DNA of 64,000 nt from Erythroxylum novogranatense (lineage: Eukaryota; Streptophyta; Magnoliopsida; Malpighiales; Erythroxylaceae): assembly GCA_029891385.1 (NCBI GenBank), contig CM057233.1, forward strand, positions 36,811,540 to 36,875,539. The letters are read 5' to 3'. This document shows positions 13,079 through 24,660 of the stretch, one piece after another (positions within the stretch are counted from its first letter, which is position 1; every line of letters starts with the position of its first letter). The notes below the pieces were generated by a model, which did not search any database, was not told where the DNA came from, and saw nothing but the letters and a program-made list of their open reading frames with translations. The position numbers and the translations under genes were made by a program.

Positions 13079-15309
13079 CGTAGTGTTTGGTTATTGACGT
13101 CGTGAATGGGGACAATAGACAAAACAAAGAAATCATGTTCCCCATGGTTGTTTGGTTCACGCCCCCACGTTTCTGTCTTCTGCCTCCGGTAGACATAGAC
13201 AAAGATTTCAGTCCATTGCAAAACCAGAGGACAAAAATCATTTGTCCCTGTCTACTGGATCAAAAGACGGTCGCTCCTCCGAAATCACCCCTGTGTTTCA
13301 TCCTTGCTTCTCTCTCGCAACCAAAGACGCTTCTCCATCGCACACTGGGCAACACGACGCTGGTAAGTTTATGTTTTAATTTCCGCTGGGCAACACAACG
13401 CTTCTCCATTTCTCTGGTTGCGCGAATTTGTAGATCTGGTTGTATTGTTCTGTTCTTCTTCTCCATTTTTGTGTAGCTTAGTTGTATTGTCTTTCATTTG
13501 TTTTTGTTTCAACTAGAGGAGTCCAGGGGGTAAGAGTGGAGTTTTTTGTTCAATCTTCTTCCATCTACCAAAATATCGATCCCTTGTCAGATTTGACTTT
13601 GTGCATAGTCACTTTCTTTGTTCTTCCCTTCAGTTCTTCTTGTCAACAAGGTAACGTTCATTTCTTTCTTCTCATTCTCTTCCGTTTCTCGTCAGCTCTT
13701 ACTTTATTAAGAAACATGGCTTGAATTTCTCTTCGGTTTTCTTTAATCCATTGGTTGCTTTTAAATTTGTGTAGTTCGTTCATCGTCTGGATATTGTGGA
13801 AAGGACGTTTCTATTCATGTTATTGTGGAGTCGGAGTGTTGGGTGTTTGTAGATGGGGATTTGGATTTGGAGAGTTACAGAAAATGATGCATGTTTTCAT
13901 TCCAGAACTTGAACACGTTCTGTTCCAAACTTCTGAGTTATATGCATTCATCCTCTGATTTGTTTGCCCTATGATGACTGAACAACCATCTTGTTATTTG
14001 CCTTGTGTAAATTTTGGTTTGAACCTTGTGTGAATTAGTGGATTTTGGTTTGAACCTTGTGTGAATTAGTAAATCTGAAGCCAAGTAAATGGTGCATTGA
14101 AGTTGTTGATAGGAAAATGCACTAGAGATTTAAGAAGGGGTTGGCCGTAAACACCACCATTTTAAACTCTCTAATGTCTTCTTCTTCCTCTTGTATATAT
14201 ATAACAATCAATAAGCAGAGTCTGATGGTGATCATGCCATGTTAGATTTTGCATGTGCTTTAGTTAATTCCACATATCATTAATCAGCTGCTATCGTCTT
14301 AGTAGCTTACAATAGTCAGTATTATTATAGTTTGGATGGTGAGAGGTAGTTGACTTTATAGTCTTTTTAAAAATAAATTAATCTAAGAACCCAACTTAAA
14401 GATATTTTATTTTCGTAAATCATTGAAAGTTTAATTTTTCTAATTCAAAGACTTTAGGATATTAAGTTAAGATTAACCTTAAATCCAAAATTTAATCCCA
14501 TATATTTTACTTACTCGAATTATGTGAAAATGAAATTTTGTATTTATCATCATTATTTTAATTGACCTTGGTCACACCACATTGATCTAATTGAGAGATT
14601 TTAGTGTGTAAACAATCATATCAAGTTTCATCTCGACTTTCCATTGTGCTCACCTCATATAGTAGAATGAGGAACAAATAAAGCATAGACATACATTAAC
14701 AAGAAATGGAAAGGGGAAATGGGAGAGAAAGGTAGGAAAGATTTCAAGCATAATCGGTACAAGCCATTTCACTATCAATATAATAGATTTGTATAAAATG
14801 ATGAAACTATATCAATACAACTATAAATGTTAAAATGTACACTTTAAATTTTAGGAAACTACATGTTTTTAGGAAAATGGTCAACAATTACAAATCAGTT
14901 GGACTTGTATGACCACCTGGAGCCTCATGTTTCTGTCAAGTTGTTAGAATGCTTTCATTTATTTATTATTATTATGATTGATTAACTTACTTGAGCCTTT
15001 TAAAAGAATTGCTTTAATGTTGTTGTGTTCTTGCATCATCTTCCCAAACATTAGAAAGAACACTTAAACTGAGAATAGATATAGATGAGAGACATTTGTG
15101 ATGTCACAAACACATATGACATCACAAAATCCAACGATTTGCAGTTCATAACCAATGTACAAAATGTACAGCAAACAATAATATCATGTGATCAATGTAT
15201 AAAATGAGCTTGGTTATTGAGTACGTTTGAGTTTGCAGATAGTATTTCAACATAGACTTGGTTTTGATAACAATGTATAAATACTTTGCAGATAGTATTT
15301 ATTTACAAA
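13079..15309 (+). other. 5' non-coding arm of the Harbinger transposon
   Basis: About 2.2 kb before the transposase. Short open frames here show no recognisable domain. A direct repeat (TTTTGGTTTGAACCTTGTG twice, about 14012-14068) is the only notable structure. It may contain the transposon promoter. Confidence 0.45.
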
Positions 15310-15346
15310 TATGGATAACAGGGTTCGTGAAGCGATGTTAAAGTGA

Positions 15347-16705
15347 TTGACTTTTCTTGATGTTTGGAATGGGCAGTTGGAATTAATGAAAGTGGTAATA
15401 TTGGTAGTGTTGGCAGTATACAGAAGAAAACGGATGAGGAGTGACTATGCATTAGGGAGTAGGGCATTGACAGTGTCAACAAGGCAAGCTAATTTAAATA
15501 GGATTTTGAATGAGGATGATAGGAATAGTCAGTGGGATTTAAGGATGGACTTACATACATTCAATGCGTTATGTGAAATGCTTCAAGCCCATGGTGGGTT
15601 GACGAATACTGGCCATGTGCCTATTGAAGAGAAAGTGGTAATCTTCCTTAGAATATTAGCGCAAAATGAATCTAATAGAGTACTACAAGTTAGGTTGATG
15701 AGATCGGGAGAAACAATAAGTAGGGCTTTCCATAGTGTGTTGAAGGCCGTACTTAAGCTACAACATCTGTTGTATGTCAAGCCCATACCAATTCCAGATG
15801 ATTGCACTAACCCTAGATGGAAATAGTTTAAGGTTAGTAAACTTTCTTAGCTACAAAAAATTGTCCAATATCAGTATTGTAAATAACTAATGATATAACT
15901 TTGTTTTCCTAGATTTTGTTCCAAAGGGTTACCTTGGTGCTTTGGATGGGACCTACATAGATATTACGGTTCCTCAAGCAAAGAAACCCAGATACAGAGG
16001 TAGGAGAGGCAAAATATACACAAATGTGTTAGGGTGTGTGATAAGAACTTAAACTTTGTTTATGTTCTTGCAGGATGGGAAGGCTCAGCATCGGATTCAA
16101 GGGTTCTGCACGATGCTGTAATGAGGCAGAATGAGTTTCAAGTGCCAAGGGGTATGTAACCTCTGAATTCTAAACAATTTCCAAAATTTGCACACATGTG
16201 TGATGCTAAATATGCACAATAGTAATAGTGTTTTTTGTGTTTAGGAAATTACTATTTAGTCGATGTTGGCTATACCAACGGTCCTGGCTTTCTTGCACCT
16301 TTTAGAGGCACAAGATACCATATTCAAGAGTGGGCAAGAGATGGAAGGACACCTAGAAACCGAGAGGAGCTCTATAATAAGAGACACTCATCTGCTAGAA
16401 ATGTAATTGAACGTGCATTTGGGCTACTGAAAAAAAGATGGAAAATCTTAAGAACTCCGTCTTTTTATTCAGCAACTACTCATGTGCACATTATTCTTAC
16501 ATGCACCCTTCTGCACAACTTTATTAGGATGCTTATGAGTGCTGATCTAGCAGAGCTGATTGATTTTGAAGCTGAGGATATGCCAATTGGGGAAGATGCT
16601 TCCTTGCCTGAAACTGTTGATCGTGTTGAGACAAGTAATGAATGGAGTCAATGGAGAGATGAATTAGCGAGTAACATGTATGATGAATGGAGAAGCAACA
16701 AATAA
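15347..16705 (+). pseudogene. PIF/Harbinger DDE transposase, inactivated
   Basis: Three exons are deduced: 15347-15832, 15927-16151 and 16245-16705. Exon 1 has the N-terminal region (THGGL-like AHGGLTNTGHVPIEEKVVIF, then PIPDDCTNPRWK). Exon 2 has the first catalytic Asp in YLGALDGTYID, then KPRYRGRRGKIYTNVLG and GWEGSASDSRVL. Exon 3 has the second Asp (YYLVDVGYTNGPGFLAPFRG) and the Glu in RNVIERAFGLLKKRW. This is the DDE_Tnp_4 family, which cuts and pastes the element with help from the Myb-like partner. Two lesions are visible. TAG at 15824-15826 replaces the Trp codon of the usual WKWFK, and one base is missing near 16033, just after TNVLG. All three catalytic residues remain, so decay looks recent. 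The start codon is uncertain. Confidence 0.88.
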
Positions 16706-17001
16706 AATGTGAACTTCCTTTTAGAGTGTGCGTTTTTAGATTAGTTAATTGTGGGATTCATTGCGGTAGGCTTTTATTATTGTAACTGTGTTGAGGGATT
16801 GTTTTCATTTCTACTTCTATTGTTGGCTTTGAATGAAACTGAATATGAGCAGACAACTAAATTTCTGTTACGGATGTGTCTGCAAATTGAATGTTGTCTT
16901 CTTTAATTTGCATATTACAATCTGTATTTATGGTGCTTAAAAACATCTGTTGAATGATTTTACACGTTGTGGGATTCTGGACATTTCGTGGTTTAAGTGC
17001 A

Positions 17002-17968
17002 ATGTCAAGAATTTGGATTGACAGTGAAACAGATGCATTTGTAACCTTAATGGAGGAGGCTGTGATAGCTAGTCAGAGGGCAGATAATGGACAATTCAAG
17101 CCCGGTACTTTCCAAGTTATTGCTCGTCAGATGGTGGAGAAGTTTCCTGAGTGTGGGATTGACAGGAGACATGTGAAAAATAAGCTGAAGAGGTTAAAAG
17201 ACAAATATCATACGGCTTTTGACATGTTAAACTGCAGTGGCTTTGGGTGGAATGAGTCCAAGCAATGCGTAGAGGTCGATAGCAAGCAAGTCCTTGATGA
17301 ATGGATTAGGGTAATTCTTTCCTTATGGTTGATTGTTTTTAGAAGTGTCCGAATAATCATATGTAAACGTTTTCTGATGTTTATTCTAGAGACACCCGAA
17401 CAAGTACTACACTCCTGACAAGCCATTCCCGCTTTACCCAAGGCTTGAATTTGTGTTTGGGCGGGATAGAGCCACTAGTGGACGGGCTCAAAATGCTGCT
17501 GATGCTGTTGACTTTCTTGATAAGGGTGAAACAGAAAGCGAAGCACTAGCGGATGAACCAACTTTTGAAGACCCTTTTAATCAACCAGCACCACAAACAA
17601 CTCCTCCTCCGACTACTTCTGTCCATGTCTTCGGTTCCGTCGCATCTTCCAGCAACGCTGCAGGTAATGCACAAAACAAAGAGAAACGGAAGATGAGGGA
17701 TATTGAAGCGTTGGAAAGCCTTGCAACATCATTTGCTCGTGCCATTGACACTAGCAAAGAGAATGCTAGGGTTATTGCGGACGCCATTATAGGAATGCAA
17801 GGAGCTAAGTTGGGTGAAGAGCTTGTCAATTTGGGCTTCCCCATTGACAAAATTGTCAGGGCTGGAAAGATATTCGGGAGGCATGCTGAATTAATGAATA
17901 TGTTCTGGGGTTTACCACCAGAAGTAAAACAGGCTTATGTTAGGAGCCTTTTAGCTGATGACATATGA
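17002..17968 (+). CDS. Harbinger-associated Myb/SANT-like DNA-binding protein, intact
   Basis: Two exons, 17002-17310 and 17390-17968, joined at a phase-0 GT/AG intron, give a complete 295-residue protein. Residues about 1-105 form the plant Myb/SANT-like domain (WIDSETDAFVTLMEEAVIAS; HVKNKLKRLKDKYHTAFDML; GFGWN; DEWIR). Exon 2 continues with HPNKYYTPDKPFPLYPRLE and the family hallmark FGRDRATSGRA. A Pro/Thr linker follows, then a charged helix and a C terminus similar to other Harbinger second ORFs. In this superfamily such proteins bind the transposon ends and help bring transposase into the nucleus. The ATG at 17002 comes immediately before the domain. It is the only undamaged TE gene in the window. 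Confidence 0.87.
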
Positions 17969-18154
17969 GTTGCTGTATTATTATTGTTATCTTTTAATTT
18001 GCATGGTGATGGAACTTGGTACATGTCATCTTCAATGATGTATGTTTGCACAATTATCTTACTTATGAATAGTTGGTTTACTTACTATTTAATGTTTGTC
18101 ATTTTCTTGCGTGTATGGATGATGATAATATGATTCCTTTTCAGGTACTAACAT

Positions 18155-18520
18155 ATGGCTCGATACAATTTTTATATGGTCTTTGTTAGACGTGAAGTTG
18201 GTATTTTTACCAATTGGGACGATGTCAAAGTAGCAACTGAGGGATTTCCAAATGCTTGATTCAAGGGGTATCGGACATTGGATGAAGCAGAAACTGCATA
18301 TGCCATGGTCTCATATAAGCCGACTCATCGCAATGTAGCCATTGTCCCAATCGCCAATGAACCCTCCTCTATGTCGACTCCAGTCGCACGACCAACAAAT
18401 GAACAAGTCAATGAAGTTGCAACTTTACACACAAACATGGCATGCACTCAAGCATTTTTACTCATAGCCATTGGTGTCATTTTGGGATTTGTTATTAAGG
18501 ACATAATTAACATATTCTAA
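18155..18520 (+). pseudogene. Third Harbinger-borne frame: RNase H1 hybrid-binding (viroplasmin-like) domain plus C-terminal membrane segment, one in-frame stop
   Basis: Reading from ATG 18155 gives 121 codons with a single internal TGA (18257-18259, codon 35). Residues 1-50 match the RNase H1 N-terminal hybrid-binding domain, also called the caulimovirus viroplasmin domain: FYMVFVRREVGIFTNWDD, GFPNA, then FKGYRTLDEAE. The TGA sits where the family usually has Ser, and TCA to TGA is one change. The C terminus has a hydrophobic span (AFLLIAIGVILGFVIKDI) ending four residues before the stop, like a tail anchor. A polypyrimidine-AG at 18134-18144 could be a splice acceptor. It lies 186 bp after the Myb-like gene, same strand, inside the proposed transposon ends. 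Any role in transposition is unknown. Confidence 0.72.
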
Positions 18521-18739
18521 GGCTTTAATGTTTATTGAACCAATTATGTACCTATATCTATGAATGCTTAGCTTTTAGATATTGTTGAACCTTTATTGTA
18601 ATTAATTTATGAATGTCTTGATGTTTTATTTAAATGTATGTTGAACCTAATATCTAATTAATTCTATGAACGGTTAGAAGTTTAATTCCAATGTATGCTT
18701 ACCTTATTGTTACTAATTTTGTATTGATTGTCATTCATA

Positions 18740-19271
<532 letters not shown>

Positions 19272-19576
19272 GATATTTCATAAAAATTTGTAATTGTTAT
19301 TATTTGTGCCCATTTCAAGTAACACAAATAGTTCATAATAAAATTGTCAATTAATTACATATTTCTAATCATATTAAGGACCAGGGGTATTTTTGTCACT
19401 GTCACCATTTGTTTGTTCTGTTCACTGCAACCAAACACATTCTGCTTACGTGATTTGAGATGTAAATTTCGCTCATCCACCACAACCAAACACCTCACTG
19501 TCTCCCGTTTTTGTTCCGTTCAGTCCTGTTCCGTTCCGTCTACAGATATCATAGACAGCAACCATACGCAGCGTAA

Positions 19577-20021
19577 CTATTGGCGACCGAAATAAGAATA
19601 AGACTATGTTTATATATAAAATCATACGAAGTCGCAGACACACACAAAACTTGTTTTTGATTCATAGAAGAAGCAGAAACTCTTCAACTGGAAATGGGTC
19701 AAAAGAGAGTTTTACTTATGTGCAGTGATTACATGGAGGATTCGGAGGCGATGGTGCCATTTCAAGCGCTCAAGGCATATAGAGTAGAAGTGGATGCTAT
19801 GTGCCCTGAAAAGAAAGTTGGAGATGTTTACCCAACTGCCATTCATGACTCCAGTGGTTATTAGACTTGTTTTGAATGGCGTGATCATAATTTTTCCATC
19901 AATGCAATCTTTGACAACGTTAATTTCTGCACTTATGATGGCTTCATCATACCTGGAGGTTGTGCACCAGAGTATCTTGCTATGAATGAGTCCGTGTTGA
20001 AGCTTGAAAAGTGGCAGCTAG
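19577..20021 (+). pseudogene. DJ-1/PfpI-family gene fragment (5' end only)
   Basis: ATG at 19694 is followed by about 110 codons similar to the N-terminal half-domain of plant DJ-1 homologues (DJ-1D/E, YLS5 type): VLLMCSDYMEDSEAMVPFQA, then VGDVYPTAIHD, YDGFIIPGGCAPEYLA and ESVLKLEKW. Family members are ThiJ/DJ-1 proteins with protective or glyoxalase-like activities. TAG at 19862-19864 (codon 57) interrupts the frame where Gln is expected. Coding similarity stops at the hAT MITE at 20022, and the catalytic Cys region and second half-domain are absent. 19577-19693 looks like its 5' UTR. It lies between the copia B1 primer site and B1 pol remnants, so it may be a captured gene piece. Confidence 0.85.
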
Positions 20022-20423
20022 TAGGGGTGAGCATTCGGATAATTCGGGCCCAATTTTCATTGTTCGGGTTCGGCCCGAATTATCCAAATTTTTTTCCCTT
20101 ACCTGGCCCGAACTCGAACGTTCAATTATCCGAACTTACTCGGCCCGATTTACCCGAATTACCTATTTACCAGGCCCGATTTACCCGAATTATTCCAGCC
20201 CGATTTACTCGTATTATCCTAATTACCCTATTTCATAATTCTTTTAAACCTAATTCGGGTAATCGGGCCGGCCCGAATTTTTTCGGAGTTACCCGTCCCA
20301 GCTCGAAAATAATTCGGGTAATACCCGAGCTGGCCCGAATTATCCGAAATTTAGCATTTGCTTACCCGAATTAATTTGGGTCGGGCCGGATAATCGAGCC
20401 GACCCGAATAATGCTCACCCCTA
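20022..20423. mobile_element. hAT-type MITE, 402 bp
   Basis: Flanked by 8-bp target duplications GCAGCTAG (20014-20021) and GCGGCTAG (20424-20431), one mismatch. Terminal inverted repeats begin TAGGGGTGAGCATT at both ends. The interior is built of repeated GCCCGAATTA-type words and has no coding capacity. It sits exactly where the DJ-1 similarity ends. Confidence 0.92.
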
Positions 20424-20431
20424 GCGGCTAG

Positions 20432-21583
20432 GGTTTAGCTTCTTTGAGTTTAGGGTTTCCTAAGGTGAAGAAGATAGACGTGCTTGGTTACAAGGATAGA
20501 GTAATTCTAAGGGTTGGAATAAAGAGTGTTTAGTAATGAGGATAAAGATATTCTAGACATTGAATATGGGTTGTTTGTTTATTAGAATAAGATATTCCAA
20601 ACCTCCTTTTGAGCTTGTTTGGCTCTTAGATTAAAAAAAAAAACCTAATTTTAGAATAGTTTTAAATTAAAAATCAATTTCAAAGTAATTATTTTCTTAA
20701 TTTGATTAAAATTAATAATTATATTGTTTCCTAATTAATTTTAAAAAGCTGACTTAAAATTATAATTAATTAGTTTCAATTAGATTGAAATTAATTAATT
20801 AGACTCCTTAAAATTAAGAAAAGTGTTTTCTTAAATAATTAAGAAAGTTGTTCTTAATTAAATTTATTTATTTCAATTTGATTGAGATAAATTAAATTTA
20901 TAATTGTATTTGTTTAGAGAAGTATTATTTAATTTATTTAGAAATTGTTTCTTTATTTATGAATAATAAGTTTCTTGATTTTTAGATAAAACATTTTCTT
21001 GATTAAATGAAATATGTTTTCATTTATTAATTAAGAAAATTGTGTTTTCTTTAATATTTTAAAATGATTTTCTAACTTATTAAGAAAGGTTTTCTAATTA
21101 GTCAAGAAATGAATCTCTAAATAAATAATTAAATTTAAAAGTGTTTTATTTAATTTTAAAGTAGTTTCCTTTTAATTTTAGAAAATAGTTTTCTAATCAA
21201 GGAAAATAATTTCTAATTAGATTAGAAGTAGTTTTCTAATTGAATTAGAATGTTTTACTTATATAATTTTGAAAAGAATTTTCCTAAATTATAATAAGTG
21301 AGAAGTACAATTTATTAAAAAGTGTTTTCAATTAAATTTTATCAAATGAGTCAAGATAATTAGAAATAGTTTTCAATTAGATTTGAAAATTATTTTCAAA
21401 TCAAATTAAATTTCTACTTGGAATAGGAATTTAATTTATTTAGGAATCAATGGTTTTAATCTAATTTAAGTTTTCCAAGGAGTTGGAAATGATATTTTTG
21501 ATTATGAAGATCAATTAAAGCTTGATATTTTATGCATATAATTTGATTATGAGTGCATACGTTGCATACTTTATTTATATGGT
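20432..21583. other. AT-rich stretch without recognisable genes
   Basis: Very AT-rich sequence with recurring TTTTCTAATTAGA-like words and poly-A (20631-20643). No coding sequence or element ends found. It could be intron of the captured DJ-1 gene or diverged retroelement leader. Confidence 0.4.

Positions 21584-21667
<84 letters not shown>
21584..21667. repeat. (TA)n microsatellite, about 84 bp
   Basis: Uninterrupted TA dinucleotide run inside the copia B1 internal region. Confidence 0.98.
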
Positions 21668-21672
<5 letters not shown>

Positions 21673-24660
21673 CATGATAAATTGTATGTTTTATATGTGT
21701 GATATTTTACATGTAATTTGTGTTTGATGAGACAAATGAATTTAAATCCCTTGTAAAAATTTTAAGTACATATTAAAAATATGATTGTTGTCTTCCATTG
21801 TTATAAAAATAAACCAGAATTATGTCTATTGGAGGCTTGTTAAGTAAACTCAAGGTCTTTTTAGCTCGAACATGTTTAACCTTATGATTGTGGATTCTAC
21901 TTAACTAAATTTGGGTAATTTGGATGACCAAACTCATGGTCACATGAATTTGGAGGCAAGGTTAGGAACAATATATAAGATATATTTTAGCGAGAGTTGC
22001 CACCTAACGGATTTAGGAGTGTTATGAGATGTGACTGATAAAGTTTAAGTCTAGTTGGCTTGTTGAGCAAACTCAAGGTCAACTATATTTGAATGGGATC
22101 CTAGCTCACTAGATAGATTAGAGTAATCTTTCCGAATAGTAGTGAGGGCTATTGTTTCGAATAAAATAGTAGGAGTAATCAAATGCATGATTAAAGTCTT
22201 GTTCTTGTTTGGTAGTCATGACATATAGTTGATACTTGCTTTCTTACATTTATTTTGTTAAGAGTGAAACTTACCTTGTTTTGTATATTTGATGCTAAGT
22301 TAGTGAACTCAAGTTCTTAAATATAGGATATGTTTGAGAAGTGTTCTCAAAAGTTGGAGAAGAAAATTGTATGCCCATTATGCAAATTTGTTATAATCCT
22401 TGTTGAGGATTTGGTGTTAAAGTTTTAGAGATATCTCAAAATCATATTGATGACAAAATGTATTAACATTTTGAGTTGATTAATGTCTCATAAACTGTGA
22501 TGACAACATGTAGGATATATGTCAACACTATGATAGCAAGATGCAAATGGTTGCATGGAGTATAGCTAAAAGGTATAGTACCGTAATGAAATTATTCCAC
22601 TTAATTTAGCCTACTAAAGGCATAATTGTGGACTACAATTAAAGGTTTTACTATAGTATGATAATAGTTGTCATAAGAAGAAAATGATTGCATTATTTTT
22701 TTTCTTGTCTATATCTGATATGGTACAGATCATATACATTTCTAATTCATGCTTATGAATATTTGATACTGAATTTAGATTCAACATTATTCTATTGTTC
22801 AATGCATAGTTAGAAATAGATTGTTAAGTCAAAGTAGTTGATCCAAGTTTATGCAAATAATTTGTATATGTATTGGATCAAAAGACATTTATGCTTAACA
22901 AAAATGGCAAGAATAAAAGTTGGATAACCAAGACAATCCTTTTATGTCATGTTGGATAAATCAAGACAATGAGAATAATAAAGTTACATATAAGGATACG
23001 TGTATCCTTTTGATTATGAATCATATGAAACTTGTCAAATTGAAGAATAACCAAATCAACCTTTGATGAAAGGATGATGATGGTATTGAATTGTTAAATC
23101 TTATACTTGTGATGTATTGGATAGAATAATAATTCATAAATAGATAATACTTATATTTCATTAGATTACTAATGACTTTTATCATACAGTCATATGTATT
23201 AAATGAAATAATGATTTAAAATTTTGAAACATTCAAATTGTTTGAATCTAAGTAGAAATTAAGCATTGAGAATGTCAAGCATTTCAATGAGATCGATTTA
23301 GTGAGTTTTAAATTTTAGTTATCTAAATGGAATGAGATTTTCTAGCAAATACCTTAATAACTAAATTCATAAGACTATGAATTTATGTAGGAGTAAAATA
23401 CAATATGAGATATTGTATGATGAAACAAGATTTCTTTTATAGCAATGCCTAGAATAATGACTTACCTTCTATAGTTCTAATCAAAAATTAACAAGATTTC
23501 ATATTAGATATGAAACACTAAGTTTTGAAATAGTTAAAGCTATTAATTTAAGGATGTGATGCTTATCTAAAACATGTATTATCCATTAACTAAATTGAGT
23601 AATAAAAGGTTATGAGATATTCAAAAGTTGGATATATTCTTACAAACATTATGTACAAATTGTTTGTTTCAACATATACTTATAAGAGAATGGTTTTTAA
23701 GATAAGTAGTGGGAGTAAGATTAAATTTGAAAAGTTCAAATCTCATGACTATACATCTAATTGGAACTAGTGCCTTTAATGATAGATTTGATGTATAGTT
23801 AAAAAGGCTAAAAGACATTAAAAGATTAACATTCATGATGAATTCAAAAAGTTATATTTTGGAGACGATTATGAATTTATCACATCTATAAGAAAGTAAG
23901 TGGGAGTATAGTTGTCCTCTTCAGTGGGACTATATGGATACATATTACTCATAGAGAACAAAAGTTCTAACTTTCAATTGTCGACCACATAATTTTCAAG
24001 AACAACTCTTGTGGATGTGAAAAAGTAACAACTTAATTATGAGAATTAGATCTATAGAGATAGATTAGATGTTGTTTACTTTTTCTAATTCCAAATGTAT
24101 AGATAAATATACTAAAGATGTTTAGTATTTAAGATATCAAATACTTGTGAAGTATTAAAGATATTCATTACTCTATGTGTGAGTTGATATTTGAGTTCAA
24201 GATGATAAGAATGTAACTTTAGAAGTAAATCCTAATTAAGGTTTATTTACTTAGAAAAATATCATTTAGGATTGGAAAAGTTACAATGTAGCAATTGGTT
24301 CCTAATTAAGCCATAATACAATTTTCATTTAGTGGAAATGATTAATTGGATCAACAAGTTTTTTAGTGAACTTGATATAGTTTCTTTGCATTGTTCAAGA
24401 CAGTAATGTACTGTACAAAATTAGAACCATTAGGCATATATAAGGAGCTAATTTCTCATCAAAGATCCAAGAATGTGTTTAGGCAAATTTTCTTAATTAT
24501 GATGATAAGTAAGATGAGAGTTGTAACATTTAAGCAAGTGCTCACTAAAGAGAATCTTATAGAATTCTCTCATTAAGCCACTGTTCCAGTAGTAGAATAA
24601 TCATTATATGGTGATATGGTATAAGATACTTAAACGATTGGCTTATTGCAAGCGGGAGAT
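21668..24660 (+). pseudogene. Degenerate internal/pol region of copia B1
   Basis: No long open frame. At 24391-24576 a frame reads like the copia RNase H C-terminal region (ELISHQRSKNVFRQIFLIMM, then VVTFKQVLTKENL), matching the family pattern of KEPxSHxRSKHV followed by a conserved NxAD region. The interval from about 22098 onward is homologous to 54768-61490. The purine tract GCAAGCGGGAGAT ends at 24660, directly before the 3' LTR. Earlier parts are too decayed for me to assign. Confidence 0.65.

Noticed and set aside
13002..13958. Several 60-130 residue frames before the Harbinger transposase
   Set aside because: They overlap one another on both strands, have no recognisable motif, and lie in the transposon's non-coding arm.
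18155..18520. Endogenous caulimovirus (pararetrovirus) fragment, suggested by the viroplasmin-like domain
   Set aside because: No coat, movement or pararetroviral polymerase sequence is nearby; the frame lies between the Harbinger Myb-like gene and the transposon end.
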